NCBI GenBank assembly: GCA_016210285.1
Contig: JACQUN010000009.1
Coordinates: 1 to 5,437, forward strand
Direction: 5' to 3'
Origin: Chloroflexota bacterium
GTDB lineage: Bacteria > Chloroflexota > Dehalococcoidia > UBA1127 > JACQUN01
DNA length: 5,437 nucleotides
Under the pieces are notes generated by a model. It saw only the letters and a list, made by a program, of their open reading frames with translations, did not search any database and had not been told where the DNA came from. A program made the position numbers and the translations under genes. Positions within the stretch are counted from its first letter, which is position 1, and every line of letters starts with the position of its first letter. Shown here one piece after another: positions 1 to 5,399 of this stretch.

Positions 1-33
1 CCGTTCATGGTTCGACAAGCTCACCACGAACGG
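1..33. repeat. REP-like hairpin, copy A (11-bp stem, 11-nt loop)
   Basis: Positions 1-11 (CCGTTCATGGT) pair with 23-33 (ACCACGAACGG) across an 11-nt loop at 12-22 (TCGACAAGCTC), with one mismatch in the stem. The loop is the exact reverse complement of the loop of the neighbouring hairpin at 50-72. The element may continue left of the window. It lies beyond the 3' end of the DUF4392 gene, so it could stabilise or end that transcript, but it has no T tract. The form resembles short dispersed palindromic repeats seen in many environmental genomes; copy number cannot be judged here. Confidence 0.7.
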
Positions 34-49
34 AGAACCCTAATCCGCT

Positions 50-72
50 CGCCCTGAGCTTGTCGAAGGGCG
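50..72. repeat. REP-like hairpin, copy B (6-bp stem, 11-nt loop)
   Basis: CGCCCT at 50-55 pairs perfectly with AGGGCG at 67-72 around the 11-nt loop GAGCTTGTCGA at 56-66. The stem differs entirely from copy A, while the loop is identical to copy A's loop on the opposite strand. It lies 35 bp past the stop codon of the DUF4392 gene. Confidence 0.7.
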
Positions 73-107
73 GCTGGGAATATACATGTTTCTTCTGACT
101 CAGGGCA

Positions 108-1025
108 CTAGCCCGGCTGCTTGCCTCCGCTTGCGGGTGCTGGGTTGGCCCGCAGCCACCCGTGCAGGCGCTGGAGCACCGCGCTGTTCTCCTCCACGGT
201 GAAGCCGTCCACCTGCGGTACAGCCTTCAAGGCAATGCTGTCCACCGCTCCCAACTGGGCCGCACGGCGCAAGACCTCCCCCTCCGCCTGGGGCGAGGGC
301 AGCAGATTGCGCCCGGTCAGGTGAGAGAGGGCCGCGATGACCCCGTAGCAGCCCCAGTTGGAGACACTGGCGATGACCAGGCGGCTCACCCTTGTCACGG
401 CGGGTTGCTGAGGCAGGGATGGGACAGAAGGGATGACCGAGGCCAGATTCCCCATGCCGATCTCGTTCCCCCCGTCCCCGATGCCAACGGTGTGAGGATG
501 GTGCTGAAAAATGTAGTCCAGCCTGGCGTTGTAGGGGGAGATGTCTCGCCCCCGCATGTTCAGGTAGAGCCCCTCAGCCGTGCGCCCGCACCGCTCAATG
601 GCAACAAGGAGGGAAGGGCGAAGCTGCGCCAGGAGCTGTTTCGCAAAGGCATCGCTGGAAGCCTCGTCGGTGATGGGGAAATCCACCACCTCTGCCGAGG
701 GGCCCAGCAGCCCCCGCAGCAGGGATAGGGAAGGCGAGTCGACCACGAAGGCCACGCGGTTGCCCAGGGCCCCCAGGGCGCGCCCCAGGGCCACGGCGCC
801 GGGGGGCCCGTCGGTCTCCGGGGCACCTGCCGCCAGGATGTAGAAGCCCGTTGCAATAAGGACGGCGCCAGGGTGCTCCAGGATGTAGCAGGCCGCCTGG
901 GTGCAGTAGTCAGCGGGAAGGTAGGGGCGCAGGGCAGAGACACCGCGGCGGTCCGAGTCCAGGATGATGTCCTCAATGGAGGTCATGCCGTGCCCAACGC
1001 AAGTGGAATAGGACAATGCACTCAC
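108..1025 (-). CDS. DUF4392 protein (D-glutamate cyclase C-terminal-domain family)
   Basis: This 305-residue protein matches the DUF4392 family, which forms the C-terminal half of mammalian mitochondrial D-glutamate cyclase (D-glutamate to 5-oxo-D-proline). Visible family motifs are ATGFYI (58-63), ETDGPPGA (70-77), IERCGR (143-148), the glycine-rich GDGGNEIGMGN (183-193) and SNWGCYG (222-228). No signal peptide or membrane segment is evident, so it is probably cytoplasmic. The start chosen is GTG at 1025, which overlaps the TGA of the upstream DUF1445 gene as GTGA and suggests translational coupling. ATG at 986 (292 residues) is a real alternative, because family-like sequence begins there with TSIEDIILD; neither start has a strong Shine-Dalgarno. 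The gene ends with TAG at 108-110 and is the last of the pyrD operon visible here. Family assignment is strong; the substrate in this organism is inferred. Confidence 0.88.
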   Translation of the reverse strand: MSALSYSTCVGHGMTSIEDIILDSDRRGVSALRPYLPADYCTQAACYILEHPGAVLIATGFYILAAGAPETDGPPGAVALGRALGALGNRVAFVVDSPSLSLLRGLLGPSAEVVDFPITDEASSDAFAKQLLAQLRPSLLVAIERCGRTAEGLYLNMRGRDISPYNARLDYIFQHHPHTVGIGDGGNEIGMGNLASVIPSVPSLPQQPAVTRVSRLVIASVSNWGCYGVIAALSHLTGRNLLPSPQAEGEVLRRAAQLGAVDSIALKAVPQVDGFTVEENSAVLQRLHGWLRANPAPASGGKQPG

Positions 1026-1807
1026 AGGACCGCCAGGGCCTCGTCCCGGAGGTCAGTGATGAACATATGGCCGGGGGCGTGGGTGATCATCAGAGGCGGC
1101 TTGCAGTGGAGGGCCACTGCCTGGGGGGTCACGCCGCAGGCCCAGAACACGGGCACCTCCCCTTCCCTCACCTCCACCGGGTCGCCGAAGTCCGGGCGCG
1201 ACAGGTCCCGGATGCCAATGGCCCCCGGCTCGCCGATGTGCACCGGCGCACCGTGCGCCGCCGGGAAGCGGGAGGTCACCTGCACCGCCCGCACCACCTT
1301 GTCCCTGGGGATGGGACGCATGCTCACCACCAGCGGCCCGGCGAAGACGCCGGCCGGAACCGTCTCCACTGAGGTGATGAACATGGAGACGTTCTTCCCC
1401 TGCTCCCAGTGGCGCAGTGGGATGCCAGCCTGGAGGAGGGCTGCCTCGAAGGTGAAGCTGCACCCCAGGAGGAAGAAGACCAAGTCCTCCCGCCAGTGGC
1501 GCAGGAGGTCGCGGGGCTCGTCCTCCAGCCTGCCGTGGCGGTAAACCCGGTAGCGGGGCAGGTCGGTGCGCAGGTCAGCCCCCGGGGCCATCTGGCGGGG
1601 CTCATGGCAGCCTGGTTCTACGACCTCCAGCAGCGGGCAGGGCCTCGGGTTGCGCTGGCAGAAGAGGAGGAAGTCGAAGGCCAGCTCCCTGGGCAGCGCC
1701 ACCAGGTTAGCCTGGACGAAGCCAGGGGCCAGCCCAGCAGTGGGGCGGTCCCACTCGCCAGCCCGAATGAGGGCTCGCACCTCCCTGGGGCTCTTGGGCA
1801 AAGCCAT
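1022..1807 (-). CDS. DUF1445 protein (putative hydro-lyase / D-glutamate cyclase N-terminal family)
   Basis: The gene encodes a full-length member of the DUF1445 (YcsI/UPF0317) family, annotated as putative hydro-lyase. This domain is the N-terminal half of mammalian D-glutamate cyclase. Numbering from the longest possible frame (TTG at 1873), hallmark segments are GLAPGFVQANLVALP (47-61), CQRNPRPCPLLEV (72-84), DLRTDLPRYRVYR (100-112), FLLGCSFTFE (134-143), HGAPVHIGEP (207-216), VFWACGVTPQ (242-251) and ITHAPGHMFITD (263-274). I chose ATG at 1807 (261 residues) because family members are about 260 residues long and begin just before the SPREVR segment. ATG at 1846 (274 residues) and TTG at 1873 are alternatives, and none has a clear Shine-Dalgarno at ideal spacing. 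It sits downstream of pyrD and overlaps the DUF4392 gene by 4 bp. The two proteins probably act together on D-glutamate or 5-oxoproline, but that role is inferred from family knowledge. Confidence 0.9.
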   Translation of the reverse strand: MALPKSPREVRALIRAGEWDRPTAGLAPGFVQANLVALPRELAFDFLLFCQRNPRPCPLLEVVEPGCHEPRQMAPGADLRTDLPRYRVYRHGRLEDEPRDLLRHWREDLVFFLLGCSFTFEAALLQAGIPLRHWEQGKNVSMFITSVETVPAGVFAGPLVVSMRPIPRDKVVRAVQVTSRFPAAHGAPVHIGEPGAIGIRDLSRPDFGDPVEVREGEVPVFWACGVTPQAVALHCKPPLMITHAPGHMFITDLRDEALAVL

Positions 1808-1885
1808 CGGCTGCACGGCACCCCTCGGAGCCTGCTGTTGCGCCATCGTAGACGTCGGCTGGGGAGCTGTCAACGGGACGGTGTA

Positions 1886-2860
1886 TCACGGAGAAGGAAC
1901 GGCGGCGGGCTGCGTTGCCCGTTGTGGATGCGCTGCCCCAACAAGCTCGCGGACGCTGGACAGTTTGCGGCGCTTCACGTACGCCCCAAGGCCCTCCAGC
2001 ACCTCGATGGGCGCCCAGGGGTTGGCAAAGCTGGCGGTGCCTACCTGTACTGCGAGAGCCCCAGCCATCAGGTACTCCACGGCATCCTGGGCAGTGCTGA
2101 CGCCTCCCACGCCGACGACGGGGATGGAGACCGCCTGGGAGACCCGGTACACCGCGGCCAGGGACACAGGCTTCAGGGCAGGCCCGGAGACACCCCCCGT
2201 CGTAGCTCCCAGGGCGGGTCGCCGCCTCTCAACGTCAATGGCGATCCCCAGGAGCGTGTTGGTCAGGGTCAGGGCGTGCGCCCCGGCCTCGGCCACTGCC
2301 CTGGCCACTGCCAGGATGTCCGTGACGTTGGGGGTGAGCTTCACCAGCACCGGCAGCGAGGTAGCTGCCCTGACCGCCCGGGTCACCTGCGCTGCCACGG
2401 TGGGGCTCTGGGCGAAGTCCAGCCCCCCGGCGATGTTCGGGCAACTGGCGTTGACCTCCAGGGCTGCGATACCCGGGACCCCCTCGGTCGCCGCTGCCAG
2501 CCGAGCAAACTCGTCTACACTCTCCCCGGCGATGCTCAGGAGAACGGGGACCCGCCAGGTCGCCCAGAGGGGGGCTTGGTCGCGGAGAACGGCTTCCATG
2601 CCGGGGTTCTGGAGACCAATGGAGTTCAGGGTCCAGCCTGGCCCCTGGATGATGCGGGGGGGGGAGTTCCCCGCCCGCGGGCGCAGGGTGGTCGTCTTCG
2701 CTACGATGGCTCCCAGGCGGTGGTAGGGGAACCCGGGGGGGAGCCCGGCCCCAAACCCGTCGGTGCCGAAGGTCCCCGCGGCCACCAGGACCGGGTTCGC
2801 CACGCGCAAGCCTCGCGGGTGTCCCGGTGCAAGCTCAACGCTGAGGTCAGGCTGTGGCAT
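1886..2860 (-). CDS. pyrD: Dihydroorotate dehydrogenase, class 1B catalytic subunit
   Basis: This 324-residue FMN enzyme oxidises dihydroorotate to orotate in de novo pyrimidine synthesis. It is a TIM-barrel protein with no membrane-targeting N-terminus. Visible features are VANPVLVAAGTFG (20-32), AKTTT with Lys55, NSIGLQNPG (79-87), the active-site loop NASCPN (137-142) with the class 1 catalytic Cys140, KLTPNVTDI (174-182), TNT with Asn201, GGVSGPALKP (222-231), and the FMN-phosphate region GVGGV (250-254) and VGTA (273-276). The GGxSGPAxKP form and catalytic Cys point to class 1B, which normally partners PyrK (FAD, 2Fe-2S); no pyrK is present here. The open frame extends upstream to 2995, but ATG at 2860 is preceded by GGAGG at 5-nt spacing and matches family N-termini. 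It is the first gene of a minus-strand operon with the DUF1445 and DUF4392 genes. A C9 run on the coding strand (2656-2664) falls within codons for S-P-P-R. Confidence 0.95.
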   Translation of the reverse strand: MPQPDLSVELAPGHPRGLRVANPVLVAAGTFGTDGFGAGLPPGFPYHRLGAIVAKTTTLRPRAGNSPPRIIQGPGWTLNSIGLQNPGMEAVLRDQAPLWATWRVPVLLSIAGESVDEFARLAAATEGVPGIAALEVNASCPNIAGGLDFAQSPTVAAQVTRAVRAATSLPVLVKLTPNVTDILAVARAVAEAGAHALTLTNTLLGIAIDVERRRPALGATTGGVSGPALKPVSLAAVYRVSQAVSIPVVGVGGVSTAQDAVEYLMAGALAVQVGTASFANPWAPIEVLEGLGAYVKRRKLSSVRELVGAAHPQRATQPAAVPSP

Positions 2861-2865
2861 CGCAC

Positions 2866-2870
2866 CCTCC
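2866..2870 (-). promoter_or_regulatory. Ribosome binding site of pyrD
   Basis: Minus-strand GGAGG lies 5 nt before the ATG at 2860. It fixes the pyrD start against the in-frame extension that reaches 2995. Confidence 0.75.
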
Positions 2871-2926
2871 GCCTGGATTGTTCCACACTCAACCCCAGGC
2901 ACGCAAGAGGGGTGAACCGGGTGCAC

Positions 2927-2947
2927 AAGGGGTTCTTGGAAACCCTT
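2927..2947. repeat. Imperfect 21-bp palindrome upstream of pyrD
   Basis: AAGGG(G)TT at 2927-2934 mirrors AA(A)CCCTT at 2940-2947 around a 5-nt centre, with one mismatched pair. It lies about 67-87 bp upstream of the pyrD start, in the 260-bp gap between pyrD and the divergent coiled-coil gene. It could be an operator or a leader hairpin. I found no convincing -35/-10 pair in this gap for either gene. Confidence 0.35.
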
Positions 2948-3120
2948 CCCCATCACCCTTGCTGTGGCCCTCGTCACGTGTTCCAGAAGCCACACACTAG
3001 TCCGGGCGCTCGGGGGGGAGCATACTGGGCGCAGGGGAAGCGCCTTCGGGCCCGTCTGCTCCTGTCCGGGGCCCAGGGTGCGAGCCAGACTTTACTGTCG
3101 CAGGCAAAGGCAGCTCCCAG

Positions 3121-3711
3121 GTGGAGCTGGTCAAGGAGTTGGCGTCTGTGGCCGGGATAGTCATTGGGCTGGTGACGGTGGTGCTCGGCTTCATAGCCTC
3201 GGCTATGATGGACTTTCCCATGCTGAAGGAGGGTGGCCCCCCAGCGACCGCTTCGAGCCCTGCCCCCCGTGACGTGGATGCCGCGGCTCAAAAGGCCTTC
3301 GCGGGTGTCGCGTCCTCCTACAACGCAGTGGTTGACGAGATGCTGCTGACCCAGAAGAACCCGGACTACGATCGGCTTGAAAAGCGCCGGCGGGAACTAA
3401 CAGGCTTCGCAGAGAACCTCCAAACCCAGTTCCAGGGGCTGGCCCAGGACATGCAGGGGCGCCTCTCAGAGGTCGACCGCTTGCGGCAGCGCCGCGACAA
3501 CTTCATGGCCTCTGTCCAGGGTCTGGAGGAGAGGTTCCAGGACTTCAACGGGGACACGCAGGAGCAGCTCCGGCAAATCGAATGGCTCCAGAGGACGCTG
3601 GCGGCTCTGAGGGCAGGGATTGAGCAGGGGTCGCCCCTGCGGAGCCCTGCGGACGAGGGGCAGGAGTACCCTCTACCCGCCCCCTGGCATCTGGCCTCCT
3701 GGGAGCGCTGA
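3121..3711 (+). CDS. Hypothetical membrane-anchored coiled-coil protein
   Basis: I do not recognise the family of this 196-residue protein. Residues about 9-30 form one hydrophobic helix (ASVAGIVIGLVTVVLGFIAS), a likely N-terminal membrane anchor. A short Pro/Ala/Ser linker (39-50) follows, then a long charged helical region (about 52-170) rich in Glu, Arg, Gln and Leu, typical of a coiled coil. The tail is Pro-rich (about 171-190). The start is GTG at 3121; the frame is open back to a stop at 2998-3000 but holds no other usable start before it, and no strong Shine-Dalgarno is visible. The stop is TGA at 3709-3711. It is divergent from pyrD with a 260-bp gap and convergent with ftsZ. The consistent GC-rich third positions and the sensible anchor-plus-helix architecture support a real gene. 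Its function is unknown; a scaffold or envelope role is only a guess. Confidence 0.75.
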   Translation: MELVKELASVAGIVIGLVTVVLGFIASAMMDFPMLKEGGPPATASSPAPRDVDAAAQKAFAGVASSYNAVVDEMLLTQKNPDYDRLEKRRRELTGFAENLQTQFQGLAQDMQGRLSEVDRLRQRRDNFMASVQGLEERFQDFNGDTQEQLRQIEWLQRTLAALRAGIEQGSPLRSPADEGQEYPLPAPWHLASWER

Positions 3712-3732
3712 GAAACGCCCGCTGGCTCTGCC

Positions 3733-3751
3733 TGCCAGCGGTACGCTGGCA
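3733..3751. repeat. 8-bp perfect hairpin downstream of the coiled-coil gene
   Basis: TGCCAGCG (3733-3740) pairs with CGCTGGCA (3744-3751) across a 3-nt loop, beginning 22 bp after the stop of the coiled-coil gene. It may help end that transcript or protect its 3' end, but no T tract follows. Confidence 0.45.
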
Positions 3752-4015
3752 CAGCCCTCTGCTGCCCGCCACATGCGCTTCAGGGGCTTGACGGTGCACG
3801 GTGCGAAAAGCACAGGGCCAGAGGGGCTCAGGGATTCCCGAGGGGGGACCCATGCCCTCGGCGAGTGCGCCCCAGGCTTTCTCCGCAGGGGTGCGGGGAG
3901 CCGCTGGCGCGGCAAACCGCAGAGCTCCCCCCACACCCGCAGGACAACTCTAGCCTGCTGTGGCTCCGCTGGCATCCGCGACCGCAGCCTGAAGGCTGGG
4001 GCGCAGGGCACTTTT

Positions 4016-4047
4016 CCCATGCCCCACCCTGGAGGGTGGGGCATGGG
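4016..4047. repeat. 14-bp perfect hairpin with tetraloop, downstream of ftsZ
   Basis: CCCATGCCCCACCC (4016-4029) pairs perfectly with GGGTGGGGCATGGG (4034-4047) across the loop TGGA. Outside an asymmetric internal loop, GGCA (4007-4010) can also pair with TGCC (4051-4054). It lies about 75-105 bp beyond the ftsZ stop on the minus strand. Neither strand has a U-tract after the stem, so an intrinsic terminator is not certain. A transcript-protecting hairpin or a dispersed repeat are alternatives. Confidence 0.65.
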
Positions 4048-4090
4048 ACTTGCCAGGGCCCCTGACAAGCTTGAGCTGGCGACCGACCCC

Positions 4091-4106
4091 CGCCGCGCGG
4101 GCGGCG
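4091..4106. repeat. GC-only hairpin just after the ftsZ stop
   Basis: CGCCGC (4091-4096) pairs with GCGGCG (4101-4106) around the loop GCGG. It lies 15 nt past the ftsZ stop codon on the transcribed strand. It has no T tract and could be chance in such GC-rich sequence. Confidence 0.3.
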
Positions 4107-4120
4107 CGTGCCGCAGGGTC

Positions 4121-5152
4121 CTATTTCTTTGTGCTGGATTCCCAGGCGCTTGCCTGCGGGGCCGGCTTGGGCCGCTGGTCCGGGATCCCGGTGGCGATGA
4201 TGGTGATGCGCGCCTTGTCTTCCATCTTGGAGTCGTTCACCATGCCGAAGAAGATGATGGCATCCCGGTCAACCTTGCTTGAGATAAACTCGCCGGTGGC
4301 GTTGACCTCGCCCAGAGTCAAGGACGGCCCTCCGTTGACGTTGAAGAGGATCCCCTTGGCGCCGTCAATGGAGAGGTCCAGCAGCGGGTTGCTCACCGCC
4401 TGGCGCGCAGCCTCGACAACGCCGCCGGCACCCCTGCCCTCGCCCATGGCCATGAGGGCATGGCCGGGCAGGTGCATGATGTTCTTGACGTCGGCCAGGT
4501 CCACGTTGATCTCGCCAGGGACGTTGACCAGCTCGGCGACGGAGAGGACGCCGTACATGACCGCTTCGTCAGCCATCTGGAGGGCCTGCTCGATGGGGAC
4601 ATCCTTCTTGAAGAGCTTCAGAAGCCGGTCGTTGTGGATAACGATGAGGTTGTCCACCTTCTCCTTGAGGCGTGCAATGCCGGCGTGAGCGGTCTCCAGG
4701 CGGCGAGCGCCCTCGAAGGAGAAGGGGGTGGTCACGACGCAAACCACCAGGGCTCCGCTCTGCTTGGCAACGTCCGCCACCACGGGGGCGGCCCCGGTGC
4801 CAGTGCCCCCGCCCATGCCAGCGGCCAGGAAGACCAGGTCGCTGCGGTGTATGGCCTGCTTGAGGGCGTTGCGCCCAGTGTCGGCGGCTTGCTCCCCGAC
4901 CTCAGGTTTGCCGCCAGCGCCCAGCCCCCGGGTCAGGCGCTCGCCGATGTGGATGACCTGGGCCCCCTGCACCGATTCCAGGGACTTGACGTCGGTGTTC
5001 ACGCAGATGTACTTCACCCCGGGGACTGCTCGGGAGTGCATCATGCGCTTGACGGCGTTGACGCCGCCACCGCCGACACCGATGACGGTTATGGCTGCGG
5101 GGGCATCTTTGACGCGGGGGCGACGGGTGGGGCCAGCAACAGTCTCGACCAT
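4121..5152 (-). CDS. ftsZ: Cell division protein FtsZ
   Basis: FtsZ is the tubulin-like GTPase that polymerises into the division ring at the inner face of the membrane. This 343-residue copy shows GVGGGGVNAV (25-34), NTD (52-54), TRGLGAGGKPEVG (74-86), the tubulin/FtsZ signature GGGTGTG (114-120), TTPFSFEG (141-148), the HND segment (173-175) and the T7 catalytic loop NVDLADVK (216-223) with Asp218 and Asp221. The globular domain ends near ITIIATGIP (316-324), after which only about 19 residues remain. They lack the usual linker and the D-[I/V]-P-x-[F/Y]-L type C-terminal peptide. ATG at 5152 is chosen because GGGAGG lies 8 nt upstream and the predicted transcription start (about 5201) falls downstream of the other candidate ATG at 5206. 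No ftsA or ftsQ is adjacent; the gene seems to be transcribed alone, divergent from tRNA genes. The stop is TAG at 4121-4123. Confidence 0.97.
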   Translation of the reverse strand: MVETVAGPTRRPRVKDAPAAITVIGVGGGGVNAVKRMMHSRAVPGVKYICVNTDVKSLESVQGAQVIHIGERLTRGLGAGGKPEVGEQAADTGRNALKQAIHRSDLVFLAAGMGGGTGTGAAPVVADVAKQSGALVVCVVTTPFSFEGARRLETAHAGIARLKEKVDNLIVIHNDRLLKLFKKDVPIEQALQMADEAVMYGVLSVAELVNVPGEINVDLADVKNIMHLPGHALMAMGEGRGAGGVVEAARQAVSNPLLDLSIDGAKGILFNVNGGPSLTLGEVNATGEFISSKVDRDAIIFFGMVNDSKMEDKARITIIATGIPDQRPKPAPQASAWESSTKK

Positions 5153-5160
5153 ATCTACTA

Positions 5161-5166
5161 CCTCCC
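5161..5166 (-). promoter_or_regulatory. Ribosome binding site of ftsZ
   Basis: Minus-strand GGGAGG lies 8 nt before the ATG at 5152. It decides the start against the upstream in-frame ATG at 5206, which has no good Shine-Dalgarno. Confidence 0.8.
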
Positions 5167-5207
5167 ATGGGGACGTGGAGAGACCACGCCCGCTCTCAGA
5201 TGGCATG

Positions 5208-5237
5208 AGTGTAGTGCGCCTCGCTGCCTGTTGTCAA
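5208..5237 (-). promoter_or_regulatory. Probable sigma-70-type promoter of ftsZ
   Basis: On the minus strand a perfect -35 TTGACA (5237-5232) is followed after 18 nt by TACACT (5213-5208), 4 of 6 to the -10 consensus. The expected transcription start near 5201 gives a leader of about 49 nt before the ATG at 5152. Confidence 0.55.
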
Positions 5238-5254
5238 GGGTGTTCGGGGCAAGA

Positions 5255-5283
5255 TTGACAGGAAATTGGGGCGTTGGTATAGT
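5255..5283 (+). promoter_or_regulatory. Strong sigma-70-type promoter of the tRNA genes
   Basis: A perfect -35 TTGACA (5255-5260), a 17-nt spacer and the -10 TATAGT (5278-5283) are preceded by an extended -10 TG at 5275-5276. The expected transcription start is near 5290, about 23 nt before the first tRNA. Near-consensus promoters are usual for tRNA operons. Confidence 0.8.
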
Positions 5284-5312
5284 ATCTCCAGGGCCGTAAG
5301 GAAGCCCCGCGC

Positions 5313-5384
5313 GGCAAGGTAGCTCAGCGGCAGAGCTGGCGCTTCATAATCGTTAGGTCACAGGTTCGAATCCTGACCTTGCCA
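5313..5384 (+). tRNA. tRNA with anticodon CAT (elongator Met, or Ile2)
   Basis: The cloverleaf is complete. The acceptor is GGCAAGG/CCTTGCC (5313-5319 with 5377-5383) with discriminator A5384. The D stem is GCTC/GAGC (5322-5325, 5333-5336). The anticodon loop TTCATAA (5343-5349) holds CAT at 5345-5347, and the T loop is TTCGAAT (5365-5371). CCA is not encoded. The anticodon stem GGCGC/TCGTT has two G-T pairs and a C-T mismatch next to the loop, and the outermost T-stem pair is A-A. The initiator-type GGG/CCC run is absent. The anticodon arm resembles bacterial tRNA-Ile2, where C34 is modified to lysidine to read AUA, so Met versus Ile2 is not settled by sequence alone. Confidence 0.9.
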
Positions 5385-5399
5385 TGCTACGCTGTCCCT

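Larger units (their letters stand above)
3712..4120. other. Gene-free convergent region between the coiled-coil gene and ftsZ
   Basis: This 409-bp stretch separates two converging genes. Open frames cross it on both strands, but they lack Shine-Dalgarno sites, domain-like sequence and plausible composition, so I call no gene. It contains several hairpins, listed separately, and no recognisable tRNA, tmRNA or SRP RNA. No T-rich classical terminator is visible. Confidence 0.6.

Noticed and set aside
2861..2995. A 45-residue N-terminal extension of pyrD
   Set aside because: The GGAGG-ATG at 2860 and the normal family N-terminus make the extension unnecessary. Its residues show no targeting signal or membrane segment as in class 2 enzymes.
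3028..3044. A 5-bp hairpin GGCGC/GCGCC upstream of the coiled-coil gene
   Set aside because: The stem is short and such matches are frequent at this GC content.
1409..3160. A 583-codon open frame on the plus strand spanning pyrD and part of the DUF1445 gene
   Set aside because: It is antisense to genes with clear family motifs, and its protein is low-complexity (Gly, Arg, Pro rich) with no domain. Long antisense frames are expected in GC-rich coding DNA.
3673..4068. Open frames on both strands in the gap between the coiled-coil gene and ftsZ
   Set aside because: They run through hairpins, lack ribosome sites and have Pro/Arg/Gly-rich composition typical of shadows of GC-rich noncoding DNA.
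4063..4070. A partial match (GACAAGCT) to the loop core of the left-edge hairpins
   Set aside because: Only 8 bp match and there are no complementary arms around it, so chance is the simplest explanation.
5153..5206. An 18-residue N-terminal extension of FtsZ from ATG 5206
   Set aside because: The strong Shine-Dalgarno precedes 5152, and the predicted transcription start lies downstream of 5206.
4460..5299. A 279-codon plus-strand frame opposite ftsZ
   Set aside because: It mirrors the ftsZ codons, has no ribosome site or recognisable domain, and runs into the promoter region.
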